Positions 26,181 through 39,691 are shown, counted from the stretch's first letter. The stretch: 46,749 nt of DNA from Thiohalospira halophila DSM 15071 (GCF_900112605.1 NZ_FOMJ01000012.1:1-46749); one strand, 5' to 3'. Notes: a model not told the origin generated them from the letters alone. Program-made: numbers and translations.

Positions 26181-26939
26181 ATGCGTGTCGCCTCCCTGGG
26201 TAGCGGCAGCAGCGGCAACGCCACCCTGGTGGAGGCGGGGCGGACCCGGGTCCTGGTGGACTGCGGCTTCTCCGTGCGCGAGGTGGAGCGCCGCCTGGGC
26301 CGGCTGGGGCTGGAGGCCAGCGACCTCGATGCCATTCTGGTCACCCACGAGCACGGCGATCACATTCGCGGCGTGGGCCCCCTGGCCCGGCGCCACAACC
26401 TCACCGTCCGCATGACCCCCGGCACCGCCCGCGACCACGGCCAGGGAGAGCTGCCGCACCTGGAGACCTTCTCCTGCCACGCGCCGCTGACCATCGGCGA
26501 CCTGCGCGTGGAGCCCTATCCCGTCCCCCACGACGCCCGCGAGCCGGCGCAGTTCGTCTTCACCGACGGCGACCACCGCCTGGGGCTGCTCACCGACGCC
26601 GGCCACGGGACCCCGCACATCCGCTCCATGCTGGGCGGGGTCCACGCCCTGCTGCTGGAGTGCAATCACGACCCGGAGATGCTGCGCCAGGGGAGCTATC
26701 CGCCCCCGCTCAAGGCGCGGGTGGGGGGCGAGCAGGGCCACCTCGCCAACGAGCAGGCGGCGGCGATCCTCGCCGACCTCGACCGTTCCCGGCTGAATAC
26801 CGTGGCGGCCATGCACCTCTCCGACAGGAACAACCGTCCGGAACTCGCCCGGGCGGCCCTGGGGCGGGTGACCGGCGACGAGGAGGCCATCCACATCGCC
26901 GATCAGGAGAGCGGGCTGGACTGGCTCACCGTGGCCTGA
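26181..26939 (+). CDS. YycJ/WalJ-type metallo-beta-lactamase-fold hydrolase
   Basis: A 252-residue MBL-fold protein. An N-terminal [13 protein letters not shown] is typical of the YycJ group. The metal motif is His56-Glu-His58-Gly-Asp60-His61, with further ligands in PVPHDA, TDAGH and the C-terminal AMHLSDRNN. Family members are 5' exonuclease-like or phosphodiesterases. The gene starts one base after the bamC stop, so it belongs to the dapA operon. Confidence 0.85.
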   Translation: MRVASLGSGSSGNATLVEAGRTRVLVDCGFSVREVERRLGRLGLEASDLDAILVTHEHGDHIRGVGPLARRHNLTVRMTPGTARDHGQGELPHLETFSCHAPLTIGDLRVEPYPVPHDAREPAQFVFTDGDHRLGLLTDAGHGTPHIRSMLGGVHALLLECNHDPEMLRQGSYPPPLKARVGGEQGHLANEQAAAILADLDRSRLNTVAAMHLSDRNNRPELARAALGRVTGDEEAIHIADQESGLDWLTVA

Positions 26940-26986
26940 CGCCCGCATACTCATACCATCAGCGGAGACCCCGAGCGGGGAAGACC

Positions 26987-27712
26987 ATGGAAAAGCGCGA
27001 AGAACTCTATGCCGGCAAGGCCAAGACGGTCTACGCCACCGAGGACCCCGACCGCCTGGTGCTGCAGTTCCGGGACGATGCCAGCGCCTTCGACGGCACC
27101 AAGCGCGAGGCGCTGGCGCGCAAGGGAGAGGTGAACAATCGCTTCAATGCCCACCTCATGCGCCACCTGGCTGCCGCCGGTGTTCCCAACCACTTCGAGA
27201 GCCTCAACGGCGCCGACGAGTCCGTGGTCAAGCGCCTGGAGATGCTCCCCGTGGAGTGCGTGGTGCGCAACCGGGCCGCCGGCAGCCTCTGCCGCCGGCT
27301 GGGCATCGCCCCCGGCCGCGAGCTGGACCCGCCGATCTTCGAGTTCTTCCTCAAGGACGACGAGCTGGGCGACCCCATGATCAACGAGTCCCACATCGTC
27401 ACCTTCGGCTGGGCCGAGGCCGACGAGATCGAGCCCATGAAGGCGATCTCGCGCCAGGTGAACGACGTGCTCACCGGGCTGTTCGCCGACGCCAGCATCA
27501 CCCTGGTGGACTACAAGCTGGAGTTCGGCCGCTTCCACGGCGAGCTGCTGCTGGGGGACGAGTTCTCCCCCGACGGCTGCCGCCTGTGGGATGCCAGGAG
27601 CGGCGAGAGTCTGGACAAGGACCGCTTCAGGCAGGATCTTGGGGGCGTCATCGAGGCCTACGAGGAGGTGGCCCGGCGCCTGGCCATCCCCCTCGGCGAG
27701 GAGGCGCGCTAG
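26987..27712 (+). CDS. purC: Phosphoribosylaminoimidazole-succinocarboxamide synthase
   Basis: A 241-residue SAICAR synthetase of normal length. Visible signatures are [12 protein letters not shown] at the N-terminus, [17 protein letters not shown], the ligand-binding [13 protein letters not shown] and the substrate motif [10 protein letters not shown]. It acts in de novo purine synthesis, joining aspartate to CAIR with ATP. It lies 47 bp after the MBL gene, probably in the same transcription unit. Confidence 0.95.
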   Translation: MEKREELYAGKAKTVYATEDPDRLVLQFRDDASAFDGTKREALARKGEVNNRFNAHLMRHLAAAGVPNHFESLNGADESVVKRLEMLPVECVVRNRAAGSLCRRLGIAPGRELDPPIFEFFLKDDELGDPMINESHIVTFGWAEADEIEPMKAISRQVNDVLTGLFADASITLVDYKLEFGRFHGELLLGDEFSPDGCRLWDARSGESLDKDRFRQDLGGVIEAYEEVARRLAIPLGEEAR

Positions 27713-27723
27713 CGCGGGAGCCC

Positions 27724-27750
27724 TAAAGTTCCATCATCAGCCGCCGATTC
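27724..27750 (+). promoter_or_regulatory. Sigma-28 (FliA)-type promoter of the chemoreceptor gene
   Basis: TAAA (27724-27727), exactly 15 bases, then GCCGATTC (27743-27750), an almost consensus flagellar sigma-28 promoter, 61 bases before the receptor ATG. It predicts co-regulation with flagella and chemotaxis genes. Confidence 0.75.
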
Positions 27751-27811
27751 CCAATATAACGAAAAGACCGTCGTCGCGGCTGGAAGAAAAATACCACAAG
27801 GGGGAGAAGGT

Positions 27812-29848
27812 ATGCGCGATCTGCTATCGAGGATGCGGGTTCGCCACAAGCTCTGGGGAGGGTTCGGCATCGTCCTGCTGATCCTCTTCGCCGTGGGCTC
27901 GGTGAGCCTGGTGAACTTCTGGCGCACCGAGAGCCAGGTTACCCAGGTGGTGGACCGGGCCCAGCCGGTGGTCATCGCCTCCCTGGGCCTCAAGGACCAT
28001 CTGGACAAGGCCAACAGCGCCCTGGGGTTCTACCTCCTCTCCGGTGAGCAGCGCTTCCGCGACGACTTCGACAAGGCGGTGGAGACCGTCCAGCGGGACC
28101 TCGCGGAGCTCAAGGGCATGGATGCGGTTAACGGGGACGAGGAGCTCTCCCAGCGCATCGCGACCATCGAGTCGGCCTTCCAGGAGTACCTGAGCTATCG
28201 CGAGCAGCTGCTGGCCCTGCCCGACGACAACGCGGCCAACTTCCCCGGCGTTGCCTACGCCGCGCAGAACATCAACCCCCTCTCCCAGCAGATGCTCCAG
28301 AACCTCTCCGAGGCCATCCAGTCGGAGGAGAGCCAGCCCGTGACCGAGCGTCGGCGCCGGTTCCTCATGGAGCTGGAGACGCTGCGCTACCAGTGGGCCA
28401 ACGTCATGAACGGCGTGCGCGCCTTCCTCGCCTTCCGCGGCGACAGCGCCCGCCAGGAGATCCAGCTCTACATGGACGGGACCGGGAGCAAGCTCGAGGA
28501 CCTGGAGGCCTACTCCGACCTCTACACCTTCGAGCAGGAGATCGCCCTGGACGAGTTCCGCCGCCTGCGCGAGGAATTCGCCAATAACCTCCAGGAGATG
28601 CTGGCCATCCAGGGCGGGGATGCCTGGCGGACGGACGTCCGGATCCTGCGCGAGGAGCTCAGCCCGATCCTCGAGCGCATCGACGAGCAGACCCAGGCAC
28701 TGGTGGACAACCAGCAGCGGCGGATCGAGTCTATCAGCGGCGAGCTGCGCTCCGAGGTGGCGGCCGTGGGCGGCTTCGTCCTCATCATGGTCCTCATCGG
28801 GCTCATCGCCGGTGTCGGGGTGGCCTGGTTCTCCGGCCGCGCCATTAGCCGGCCGCTGCAGAAGACCGCCAAGGCCATGAACGACGTCGCCCAGGGCGAG
28901 GGGGACCTCTCCGCCCGGCTGGAGGTCCACTCCCGGGACGAGGTGGGCGAGCTGGCCCAGGCGTTCAACGCCTTCACGGGCCGGATCCAGGAGCTGGTGC
29001 AGCGCGTGGCCGGCGCCGTGGACCGCCTGGCCGCCACCGCGCAGCAGACCTCCGAGGTGGCCCAGCGCACCGACCAGGGCGTGCAGCAGCAGAAGAGCCA
29101 GACCGACCAGGTGGCTACCGCCATGAACGAGATGGCCACCACCGTCCAGGAGGTCTCGCGCAACGCCACCCAGGCCGCCGAGGCGGCCACCGAGGCCGAT
29201 GGCGAGGCCGGTAACGGCCGCCAGGTGGTGGGCGACTCCATGGAGGCCATCCGCAAGCTGGCCGACGAGGTGAACAGTTCCGCCGAGGTCATGCAGCGGC
29301 TGGAGCAGGACAGCGAATCCATCGGGAGCGTGCTGGACGTCATCCGCGACATCGCCGAGCAGACCAACCTCCTGGCGCTCAATGCCGCCATCGAGGCGGC
29401 GCGGGCCGGGGAGGCCGGTCGCGGCTTCGCCGTGGTGGCCGACGAGGTGCGCACCCTGGCCACCCGGACCCACGACTCCACCCAGGAGATCCGGGAGACG
29501 GTGGAGAAGCTGCAGAACGCCGCGCGGGAGGCCGCCGGCTCCATGCAGGAGACCCGCGAGGGGGCCAACAACACCGTGGCCAAGGCCGGCGAGGCCGAGG
29601 CCAGCCTGGGCCGGATCACCCAGTCGGTTTCGAAGATCAACGGCATGAACGACCAGATCGCCTCCTCCGCCGAGGAGCAGACCGCCGTGGCCGAGGACAT
29701 CAACCGCAACGTCACCGAGATCGCCAGCATCGCCGACCGCTCCTCCGAGGATGCCAGCCAGCTCACCGCCTCCGCCGAGGAGCTGGGCCGACTGGTGGAT
29801 GAACTCAAGGAACTGGTGGGCCACTTCCGCACCGGCGGTCGCGGCTGA
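27812..29848 (+). CDS. Methyl-accepting chemotaxis protein with a large helical periplasmic sensor
   Basis: A 678-residue receptor. TM1 is near residues 16-34 ([18 protein letters not shown]). A periplasmic, helix-rich domain of about 285 residues resembles the helical bimodular (HBM) class. TM2 is near 324-346 ([19 protein letters not shown]), a HAMP follows ([20 protein letters not shown]), and a cytoplasmic signalling domain holds the conserved hairpin tip ([19 protein letters not shown]). Glu/Gln methylation sites are present. The ligand is not deducible. GGGGGAGAAGG precedes the start. Confidence 0.92.
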   Translation: MRDLLSRMRVRHKLWGGFGIVLLILFAVGSVSLVNFWRTESQVTQVVDRAQPVVIASLGLKDHLDKANSALGFYLLSGEQRFRDDFDKAVETVQRDLAELKGMDAVNGDEELSQRIATIESAFQEYLSYREQLLALPDDNAANFPGVAYAAQNINPLSQQMLQNLSEAIQSEESQPVTERRRRFLMELETLRYQWANVMNGVRAFLAFRGDSARQEIQLYMDGTGSKLEDLEAYSDLYTFEQEIALDEFRRLREEFANNLQEMLAIQGGDAWRTDVRILREELSPILERIDEQTQALVDNQQRRIESISGELRSEVAAVGGFVLIMVLIGLIAGVGVAWFSGRAISRPLQKTAKAMNDVAQGEGDLSARLEVHSRDEVGELAQAFNAFTGRIQELVQRVAGAVDRLAATAQQTSEVAQRTDQGVQQQKSQTDQVATAMNEMATTVQEVSRNATQAAEAATEADGEAGNGRQVVGDSMEAIRKLADEVNSSAEVMQRLEQDSESIGSVLDVIRDIAEQTNLLALNAAIEAARAGEAGRGFAVVADEVRTLATRTHDSTQEIRETVEKLQNAAREAAGSMQETREGANNTVAKAGEAEASLGRITQSVSKINGMNDQIASSAEEQTAVAEDINRNVTEIASIADRSSEDASQLTASAEELGRLVDELKELVGHFRTGGRG

Positions 29849-29854
29849 ACCCCC

Positions 29855-29968
29855 CGTCGTTCCGGATGGCGCGCCAGCGCCAGTCCGGAACCTCGAGAAC
29901 AGGTCCGCGGAGATGGTTCGGGCTCCGGTGGCCCGGTTTTCGAGGTTCCCGCCTTCGCGGGAACGACG
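29855..29968. repeat. Composite of two REP-like units in opposite orientation
   Basis: Unit one (29855-29895) starts CGTCGTTCC and ends GGAACCTCGA around a longer hairpin. Unit two (29940-29968) is its reverse and matches 14651-14679 at 28 of 29 bases. The pair resembles a BIME. It fills much of the 213-bp gap between the chemoreceptor gene and parE. Confidence 0.65.
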
Positions 29969-30061
29969 GTGTTTCCAGTCCCTGCGTTCCGGGGCGCCCT
30001 TGCCGTCGCGGACCGTTCTCGCTAGCCTGCAGCCTTCTTCGCGCCCACGGGGATCGCAACC

Positions 30062-31960
30062 ATGGCCAGCCACGGCGACTACACCGCCGATTCCATCGAG
30101 GTGCTCAAGGGCCTCGACCCGGTGCGCAAGCGCCCGGGTATGTATACCCAGACCGAGCGCCCCGACCACCTCGCCCAGGAGGTCATCGACAACTCCGTGG
30201 ACGAGGCGGTGGCCGGCCATGCCGATCGCATCCGCGTGGAGGTCCTGAACGACGGCGGCATGGCCGTCACCGACAACGGCCGCGGCATGCCGGTGGATCT
30301 CCACCCGGAGGAGGGTGTCCCGGCGGTGGAGGTCATCCTCACCCGGCTCCACGCCGGCGGGAAGTTCTCCCACAAGTCCTACACCTTCTCCGGCGGCCTC
30401 CACGGCGTCGGCGTCTCCGTGGTCAACGCCCTCTCCACCCGGCTGGAGGTGGAGGTCGTGCGCGGCAGCAAGCGCTGGTTCCAGGCCTTCGCCGGCGGCG
30501 CACCGGAGGGCCCCCTGGAGGATCGCGGCAAGGCCCCGGCCAAGCAGCACGGCACCACCCTGCGCTTCTGGCCCGACCCGCAGTACTTCGACCACCCCCG
30601 CTTCGGCCCCGCCCGCCTCAAGCACCTGCTGCGGGCCAAGGCGGTCCTCTGCCCCGGCCTCACCGTGGAGCTGGTGGACCACACCACCGGCGAGGAGATC
30701 ACCTGGTTCTACGAGCAGGGGCTGGTGGACTACCTCGCCACCACCCTGGGCGAGGCGGAGTACACCCCGGCGCCGCCCTTCCACGACGGCCTGGCCGGCG
30801 AGCACGAGACCGTGGACTGGGCGGTGACCTGGGTCCCCGAGGGCGGCGAGCCGGTGGGGGAGAGCTACGTGAATCTCATCCCCACGCCCCAGGGCGGCAC
30901 CCACGTCAACGGCCTGCGTGCCGGCCTCACCGAGGCCCTGCGCGAGTTCTGCGAGTTCCGCAACCTGCTGCCGCGCGGGGTGAAGCTCACCCCCGATGAC
31001 GTCTGGGAGCGCTGCGCCTACATCCTCTCGGTGAAGATGCGCGAGCCCCAGTTCTCCGGCCAGACCAAGGAGCGCCTCTCCGCCCGGGAGACCGCCGCCT
31101 TCGTCTCCGGCGTGGTCAAGGACGCCTTCTCGCTCTGGCTCAACCAGCACCCGGAGAGCGGCGAGGCTATCGCCGGCCTGGCCATCAGCCGGGCCCAGGC
31201 GCGCCTCAAGGCGAGCAAGAAGGTCGCCCGCAAGAAGGTCACCCAGGGGCCGGCGCTGCCGGGCAAGCTGGCCGACTGCACCGGCCAGGACCCGGCCCGG
31301 GGGGAGCTCTTCCTGGTGGAGGGAGACTCCGCCGGCGGCTCCGCCAAGCAGGCGCGGGACCGCGAGTTCCAGGCCATCATGCCCCTGCGCGGCAAGATCC
31401 TGAATACCTGGGAGGTGGACCCGGCCCAGGTGCTGGGCTCCCAGGAGGTCCACGACATCGCCGTGGCCCTGGGCGTCGACCCCGGTTCCGGCGACCTCAC
31501 CGGCCTGCGCTACGACAAGGTCTGCGTCCTCGCCGATGCCGACTCCGACGGCGCCCACATCGCCACGCTGCTCTGTGCCCTGTTCGTGCGCCACTTCCGG
31601 CCGCTGGTGGAGGCGGGCCACGTCTACATGGCCATGCCGCCGCTCTACCGCGTGGACGTGGGCAAGGAGGTCTTCTACGCCCTGGACGAGGACGAGAAGG
31701 AGGGCCTGCTGGACCGCATCGGCGCCGAGAAGCGCAAGGGGAAGGTGGCCGTGACCCGCTTCAAGGGCCTGGGCGAGATGAACCCCCAGCAGCTGCGGGA
31801 GACCACCCTGGCGCCGGAGACCCGCCGCCTGGTCCAGCTCACCGTGGAGCCCGGCGACGAGACCGAATCCATCATGGACATGCTCCTGGGCAAGAAGCGC
31901 GCCGCCGACCGCCGCGAATGGCTGGAAGGCAAGGGCGACCGCGCCGAGGTCCTGGAATGA
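30062..31960 (+). CDS. parE: DNA topoisomerase IV subunit B
   Basis: A 632-residue type IIA topoisomerase ATPase subunit. The GHKL ATPase has the VIDNSVDEAVAGHAD Asn box, NGRGMPVDLH and the GGLHGVGVSVVNALS lid. The Toprim part has EGDSAGGSAKQARD and the DADSDGAHI metal triad. Length and the C-terminal end without a long insert match ParE rather than GyrB, and parC follows two genes later. It decatenates chromosomes with ParC. Confidence 0.95.
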   Translation: MASHGDYTADSIEVLKGLDPVRKRPGMYTQTERPDHLAQEVIDNSVDEAVAGHADRIRVEVLNDGGMAVTDNGRGMPVDLHPEEGVPAVEVILTRLHAGGKFSHKSYTFSGGLHGVGVSVVNALSTRLEVEVVRGSKRWFQAFAGGAPEGPLEDRGKAPAKQHGTTLRFWPDPQYFDHPRFGPARLKHLLRAKAVLCPGLTVELVDHTTGEEITWFYEQGLVDYLATTLGEAEYTPAPPFHDGLAGEHETVDWAVTWVPEGGEPVGESYVNLIPTPQGGTHVNGLRAGLTEALREFCEFRNLLPRGVKLTPDDVWERCAYILSVKMREPQFSGQTKERLSARETAAFVSGVVKDAFSLWLNQHPESGEAIAGLAISRAQARLKASKKVARKKVTQGPALPGKLADCTGQDPARGELFLVEGDSAGGSAKQARDREFQAIMPLRGKILNTWEVDPAQVLGSQEVHDIAVALGVDPGSGDLTGLRYDKVCVLADADSDGAHIATLLCALFVRHFRPLVEAGHVYMAMPPLYRVDVGKEVFYALDEDEKEGLLDRIGAEKRKGKVAVTRFKGLGEMNPQQLRETTLAPETRRLVQLTVEPGDETESIMDMLLGKKRAADRREWLEGKGDRAEVLE

Positions 31961-31986
31961 CCCCGACCCCCTGCGCCGGAGGGCCC

Positions 31987-32598
31987 ATGGACCGTCGTGA
32001 ACACTGGCAGAACGTCTACACCCAGCGCTCGCCCCTGGAGGTGAGCTGGTACCAGCGCGAGCCAACCACCTCCCTGAACCTCATCGAGGCCGCCGGGGCG
32101 ACGGCCGAGGCCGGCATCATCGACGTGGGCGGCGGCGCCTCCACCCTGGTGGACCACCTCCTGGGCCGCGGCTATACCGACCTCACCGTGCTGGACCTGG
32201 CCGGCAGCGCCCTGGCCACCGCGGCGGAGCGGCTGGGCGAGCACGGCGAGGTGGTGGACTGGCTGGAGGCCGACGTCACCGCCTGGCAGCCGGCGCGCAC
32301 CTTCGACCTCTGGCACGACCGGGCCGTCTTCCACTTCCTGGTGGACCCCACCGACCGTGCCCGCTACCGCGCCGCCGCCGAGGCGGCCCTGCCCACCGGG
32401 GCGCACCTCATCATCGCCACCTTCGCCCCCGAGGGGCCGGAGAAGTGCAGCGGCCTGCCGGTGGCCCGCTACGATGCCCCCTCCCTGGCCACCGAGCTGG
32501 GCGAGGGCTTCCACCGGCTGGAATCGCGCCACGAGATCCACCAGACGCCGGGCGGGGCCGAGCAGGCCTTCGGCTTCCACCTCTTCCAGCGGGTCTGA
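31987..32598 (+). CDS. Class I SAM-dependent methyltransferase
   Basis: A 203-residue Rossmann methyltransferase. Motif I is IIDVGGGASTLVDHLL, the acidic SAM-ribose loop is TVLDLAGSAL, and a WLEADVT segment and WHDRAVFHF, a motif IV-like segment, follow. The ATG at 31987 is chosen for GGAGGG just upstream; an ATG at 31957 overlapping the parE stop is in frame. It resembles the thiopurine/tellurite-resistance-type small methyltransferases. Substrate unknown. Confidence 0.8.
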   Translation: MDRREHWQNVYTQRSPLEVSWYQREPTTSLNLIEAAGATAEAGIIDVGGGASTLVDHLLGRGYTDLTVLDLAGSALATAAERLGEHGEVVDWLEADVTAWQPARTFDLWHDRAVFHFLVDPTDRARYRAAAEAALPTGAHLIIATFAPEGPEKCSGLPVARYDAPSLATELGEGFHRLESRHEIHQTPGGAEQAFGFHLFQRV

Positions 32599-32599
32599 G

Positions 32600-32857
32600 G
32601 TGGAGTGCCGACCCGGCTGCGGCGCCTGCTGCGTCGCCATCTCCATCGCCGCCCCCATCCCCGGCCTGCCCGACGGCAAGCCGGCGGGGACCCCGTGCCC
32701 CCACCTCACCGACGACCGCCTCTGCGCGCTGTTCGGTGACCCCCGCCGCCCGGCCATCTGCGGCGAATTCAGCGCCACCCCGGAACTCTGCGGCGAGTAC
32801 CGCGGCGAGGCCCTGGTCCGCATCGCCGACCTCGAGGCGGCCACCCGGCCCGACTGA
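32600..32857 (+). CDS. YkgJ-family Cys-cluster protein
   Basis: An 85-residue protein starting with GTG at 32600, one base after the methyltransferase stop. It carries the YkgJ metal-binding pattern: C-x3-C-x2-CC at residues 3-11 (ECRPGCGACC), then CPHL, LCALFGDP...ICGEF and a final Cys. These Cys are proposed to bind zinc or an iron-sulfur cluster. Coupling to the upstream methyltransferase suggests a shared transcript. Cellular role unknown. Confidence 0.8.
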   Translation: MECRPGCGACCVAISIAAPIPGLPDGKPAGTPCPHLTDDRLCALFGDPRRPAICGEFSATPELCGEYRGEALVRIADLEAATRPD

Positions 32858-32868
32858 ACCCACCGGTA

Positions 32869-32896
32869 TGGGCAAACGCCCACCAGTGGGTAGAAT
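32869..32896 (+). promoter_or_regulatory. Possible parC promoter/operator region
   Basis: A perfect hairpin TGGGC-AAAC-GCCCA (32869-32882), then TAGAAT (32891-32896) as a possible -10. No clear -35 is seen, so the promoter is tentative. Confidence 0.3.
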
Positions 32897-32929
32897 GCGG
32901 CGAGCGCCATCATCCAGCCCGGAGACCCC

Positions 32930-35179
32930 ATGTCCCGTGACACCGAGATCAGCTACGAGGGCGTCGAGCATCGCCCCCTGAGCGACTTCACCGAGAAGGC
33001 GTACCTGGACTACTCCATGTACGTCATCCTCGACCGCGCCCTGCCGCACATCGCCGACGGCCTCAAGCCGGTGCAGCGACGGATCATCTACGCCATGTCC
33101 GAGCTGGGGCTCTCCGCCGCCTCCAAGCCCAAGAAGTCGGCGCGCACGGTGGGCGACGTCCTGGGCAAGTACCACCCCCACGGCGACACCGCCTGCTACG
33201 AGGCCATGGTCCTCATGGCGCAGCCCTTCTCCTACCGCTACCCGCTGGTGGACGGGCAGGGCAACTGGGGCTCCGCTGACGACCCGCGCTCCTTCGCCGC
33301 CATGCGCTACACCGAGGCGCGCCTGGCCGCCTTCTCCGACCTGCTCCTGCGCGAGGCCGATCAGGGCACCGTGGACTGGACCGCCAACTTCGACGGCAGC
33401 CTGCGCGAGCCGGAGCTGCTGCCGGCGCGCGTCCCCCACGTCCTGCTCAACGGCACCACCGGCATCGCCGTGGGCATGGCCACCGACATCCCGCCGCACA
33501 ACCTGCGCGAAGTGGCCAGCGCCTGCATCCACCTGCTGGACGACCCGGAGGCCGACGCCGCCGCGCTCACCCAGCATGTGCGCGGGCCGGACTACCCCAC
33601 CGAGGCGGAGGTCATCACCCCCGCCGCGGAGCTGCACAAGATCTACACCACCGGCCACGGCAGCATCCGCGCCCGCGCCGCCTGGCGGGTGGAGGAGGGC
33701 AACATCGTCATCGACGCCCTCCCGCACCAGGCCTCCGGCGCCCGCGTCCTGGAGCAGATCGCCGGCCAGATGCAGGCGAAGAAGCTGCCCATGGTCACCG
33801 ACCTGCGCGACGAGTCCGACCACGAATCGCCGGTGCGCTTCGTCATCGAGCCCAAGAGCAACCGCGTCGACCGCGAACGGCTCATGGACCACCTCTTCGC
33901 CACCACCGACCTGGAGAAGCAGTACCGGGTCAATCTCAACGTCATCGGCCTGGACGGTCGGCCGCGGGTGAAGGACCTGCGGGAGATGCTCACCGAGTGG
34001 CTGCAGTACCGGCGCAACGTCGTCCAGCGCCGCCTGGAGCACCGCCTGGAGAAGGTGCGCGACCGCCTCCACGTCCTGGAGGGGCTGCTCACCGCCTTCC
34101 TGAACATCGACGAGGTCATCGCCATCATCCGCGAGGAGGATGAGCCCAAGCCCGTCCTCATGGAGCGCTTCGGCCTCGCCGAGCGCCAGGCCGAGGCCAT
34201 CCTGGAGCTGCGCCTGCGCCACCTGGCCAAGCTCGAAGAGATGAAGCTGCGCGGCGAGAAGGACGAGCTGGAGAACGAGCGCGCCGAGCTGGAGGCCACC
34301 CTGGCCTCCGCCGACAAGCTCACCGCCCTCATCCGCTCCGAGCTGGAGCAGGACGCCGAGCGCTTCGGCGACGACCGCCGCAGCCCCCTGGTGGAGCGCG
34401 GCGCCGCCCGCGCCCTGGAGGCCAGCGAGGTAGTGGCCGCCGAGCCCATCACCGTCATCCTCTCCGAGAAGGGCTGGATCCGGCAGGCCAAGGGCCACGA
34501 CGTCGACCCCGAGGGCCTCTCCTTCCGCGCCGGGGACGGCTTCCGCGCCGCCGCCGCCGGCCGCAGCAACGAGCCGGCCATCTTCCTGGACTCCACCGGC
34601 CGGACCTACGCCATCCCCGCCCACGAGCTACCCTCCGCCCGCGGTCACGGCGAGCCCCTGGCCAGCCGCGTGAACCCGCCGGACGGCGCCACCTTCACTG
34701 GCGTCCTCATGGGCCCGGCGGAGAGCGAGTGGCTACTCGCCACCGACGCCGGCTTCGGCTTCCGCATGCCCCTGGGCGAGATGCGCTCGCGCAACCGCAG
34801 CGGCAAGGCCGTGCTCACCGTCCCCAAGGGGGCCGAGGTCATGCTCCCCGCCCGCCTGGGGGACCCGGAGACCGACCGCATTGCCCTGGCCACCAGCGCC
34901 GGCCGCCTGCTCATCGTCCCGGCCGGCGAGATCCCGCAGATGACCCGCGGCAAGGGCCAGAAGCTCGTCGGCATCCCGCCCAAGGAGTACCAGGCCGGCA
35001 GCGAACGGCTGGTCGCCACCGCCACCATCCCCCAGGGCGGCGGCCTCACCGTCTACGCCGGCCAGCGCCACCTCACCCTCACCGGCAACGACCTCGCCGC
35101 CTACACCGCCGAACGCGGCAAGCGCGGCCAGACCCTGCCCAAGGGATTCCAGAAGGTGAAGGGGATTGCGGCGGGGTAG
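32930..35179 (+). CDS. parC: DNA topoisomerase IV subunit A
   Basis: A 749-residue ParC. The catalytic Tyr is Tyr127 in [10 protein letters not shown], and the quinolone region is [11 protein letters not shown] with Thr87 where Escherichia coli has Ser80. A coiled-coil and C-terminal beta-pinwheel follow. The final 13 codons and stop overlap the left copy of a 39-bp direct repeat that recurs 10.9 kb downstream, so the terminal residues were probably supplied by the inserted island. The reading frame stays intact (ending GIAAG; the displaced copy ends GIAGG). Confidence 0.96.
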   Translation: MSRDTEISYEGVEHRPLSDFTEKAYLDYSMYVILDRALPHIADGLKPVQRRIIYAMSELGLSAASKPKKSARTVGDVLGKYHPHGDTACYEAMVLMAQPFSYRYPLVDGQGNWGSADDPRSFAAMRYTEARLAAFSDLLLREADQGTVDWTANFDGSLREPELLPARVPHVLLNGTTGIAVGMATDIPPHNLREVASACIHLLDDPEADAAALTQHVRGPDYPTEAEVITPAAELHKIYTTGHGSIRARAAWRVEEGNIVIDALPHQASGARVLEQIAGQMQAKKLPMVTDLRDESDHESPVRFVIEPKSNRVDRERLMDHLFATTDLEKQYRVNLNVIGLDGRPRVKDLREMLTEWLQYRRNVVQRRLEHRLEKVRDRLHVLEGLLTAFLNIDEVIAIIREEDEPKPVLMERFGLAERQAEAILELRLRHLAKLEEMKLRGEKDELENERAELEATLASADKLTALIRSELEQDAERFGDDRRSPLVERGAARALEASEVVAAEPITVILSEKGWIRQAKGHDVDPEGLSFRAGDGFRAAAAGRSNEPAIFLDSTGRTYAIPAHELPSARGHGEPLASRVNPPDGATFTGVLMGPAESEWLLATDAGFGFRMPLGEMRSRNRSGKAVLTVPKGAEVMLPARLGDPETDRIALATSAGRLLIVPAGEIPQMTRGKGQKLVGIPPKEYQAGSERLVATATIPQGGGLTVYAGQRHLTLTGNDLAAYTAERGKRGQTLPKGFQKVKGIAAG
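35131..35169. repeat. Left 39-bp direct repeat (putative att site in parC)
   Basis: Identical over 39 bases to 46049-46087 and in the same orientation. It covers the parC codons for [13 protein letters not shown]. Insertion at the 3' end of a conserved gene that is restored by the element is typical of site-specific integration. Confidence 0.85.
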
Positions 35180-35246
35180 CCTGGTGGTCCTCCATTGGGC
35201 CGGACGCGGGCTACCTTAAGGTGGGAACAGTTACTAAGAAGGACCT

Positions 35247-37971
<2,725 letters not shown>

Positions 37972-37979
<8 letters not shown>

Positions 37980-39264
37980 GTGGGCCGAACTCCCACTTGA
38001 AGAGCTGGCGGAGATCTCGAGTGGGGGTACCCCATCTCGCACCAATATCTCCTTTTGGGGTGGCGATATACCTTGGGTTACGCCCTCAGACATAACAGCA
38101 TCAGAAACCAACTATATCTTCGATACCTACGAGACCATAACCGAAGAGGGGCTTGCTTCATCGTCCGCGAAACTTCTTCCGGCGGGCGCACTTCTCCTGA
38201 CATCAAGAGCAACAATAGGGGAAATCAGGATCGCGGCGAGACCTTTGGCGACGAACCAAGGCTTCAAGAATGTGGTTCCTAAGTCGGGCACTGATGGGGT
38301 GTTTTTGTTTTACCAACTGTCCTGGCTAAAGGGGCATTTTGAACGGTATGCAGCTGGTAGCACTTTCCTGGAGATCAATCGCAAGGATACCGGCCGAATA
38401 ATCGTCCCTTTGCCCAAGGAAGAGCGTGAACAGCAGAAAATCGCCCGCATCGTGCAAACCATTGACCGGGCCATCGAAAAGACCGAGGCGCTGATCGACA
38501 AGTATCAGCAGATCAAGGCCGGGCTGATGCACGACCTCTTTACCCGCGGCATCGGCCCCGACGGCCAACTCCGCCCGCCCCGCGAACAGGCCCCGGAGCT
38601 GTATCAGGAAACGCCGATTGGGTGGCTTCCGAAGGAGTGGTCGATTGTTAGGCTGAATGAAATAGTTAATCCCGCGCGCCCAATTGTCTACGGAATACTT
38701 ATGCCGGGATACGGCCATGAGGGCGGCGTGCCTGTAGTCAAGGTGAAAGACATAAATGACCGAATGGTTAATTTGGAAAGCTTGCTCCTAACATCGCCAG
38801 AGATTGATCAGGAGTACCAGAGATCAAGGCTGAAATCTGGAGATATTCTAATCACGATCAGGGGGAGCGTCGGGAGAATTTGTATAGTTCCTAATGATCT
38901 GGATGGGGCAAACATCACTCAAGACACGGCACGAATAGATGTTTCGGCTGGCTCTAATAGGTTTTACAGCTACTACTTGGAAAGTGAATCCGCTCGTCGC
39001 CACTATGATGTTAATACGCTGGGTGTGGCCGTTCAGGGAATCAATCTTGGCGAAATTCGGAAGCTACCAGCAGTGAAACCCGATGAAGATGAACAACAAA
39101 AAATTGCAGATCTTCTGGAATGCGCGGTCTCAAGGATTGAGGCCGAAAAGAAAAATCTAGAAAAACTGCAAAAACAAAAATCCGGCCTGATGCACGACCT
39201 CCTAACCGGCAAGCTCCCGGTCCAGGCCGAGCCGGAGGACGAAGCCGAGGCCGCGCATGTCTGA
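37972..39264 (+). CDS. hsdS: Type I restriction-modification specificity subunit HsdS
   Basis: A 430-residue protein with two target-recognition domains (about residues 1-145 and 205-365). Each is followed by a long-helix spacer ending in a near-identical motif, [13 protein letters not shown] at about 181-193 and [13 protein letters not shown] near 405. These duplicated spacers are the HsdS hallmark. Recognition domains are AT-rich relative to hsdM, as expected for exchangeable modules. The stop overlaps the start of the hsdR remnant by 8 bp, as it would with a functional hsdR. Confidence 0.93.
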
Positions 39265-39634
39265 GTTCACGGAAGTCGAGCAGCCTTTTCTTGAGCAGCT
39301 TCAGGGGCTGGGCTGGGACATCATTGACCAGGGCCCGGAGATTCCGGCCGACCCGGCCCGGAGCCGCCGCGCGACTTTCCGCCAATGGCTGCTGCCGGAG
39401 GTGTTCAACCAAGCGGTGGCGGCGATCAATCCCGGCGGGGGCTGCGGCACCTAGCTGACGGACAAGCAGTTGCTGGACCTGCAGGAACAGGTGCTGCGCC
39501 AGCCCAATCGCACCCTACTGGAGGCCAACGAGGCGGTGCAGAAGCTGCTTCTGTAGGCCCAGGTGGACGTGAACGAGGAGACCGGCGAGCAGGACCCGGT
39601 GGTGCGGCTGGTCGACTTCGATGCGACGGGTAAT
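39257..39634 (+). pseudogene. Remnant of an hsdR 5' end with two in-frame stops
   Basis: The frame is collinear, without indels, with the first 125 or so codons of the intact hsdR at 42015. Codon 66 (Trp in the intact gene) is TAG at 39452-39454 and codon 100 (Lys) is TAG at 39554-39556. Similarity ends near 39634. Divergence is considerable (about 15 changes in the first 60 bases), so it is not a recent copy. It is likely the remains of the hsdR that originally followed this hsdM-hsdS. Confidence 0.85.
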
Positions 39635-39691
39635 ACGTATCTGAGGTTGCCCACGTCTTAATACACGGAAGTAAAGGAGGAGGGGTTAACC

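Noticed and set aside
27824-32065. Minus-strand open frame of 1413 codons
   Set aside because: It is antisense to the chemoreceptor gene and parE, both clearly real. It has low-complexity Gly/Leu/Val/His composition with no motifs, as expected from the reverse frame of GC-rich codons.
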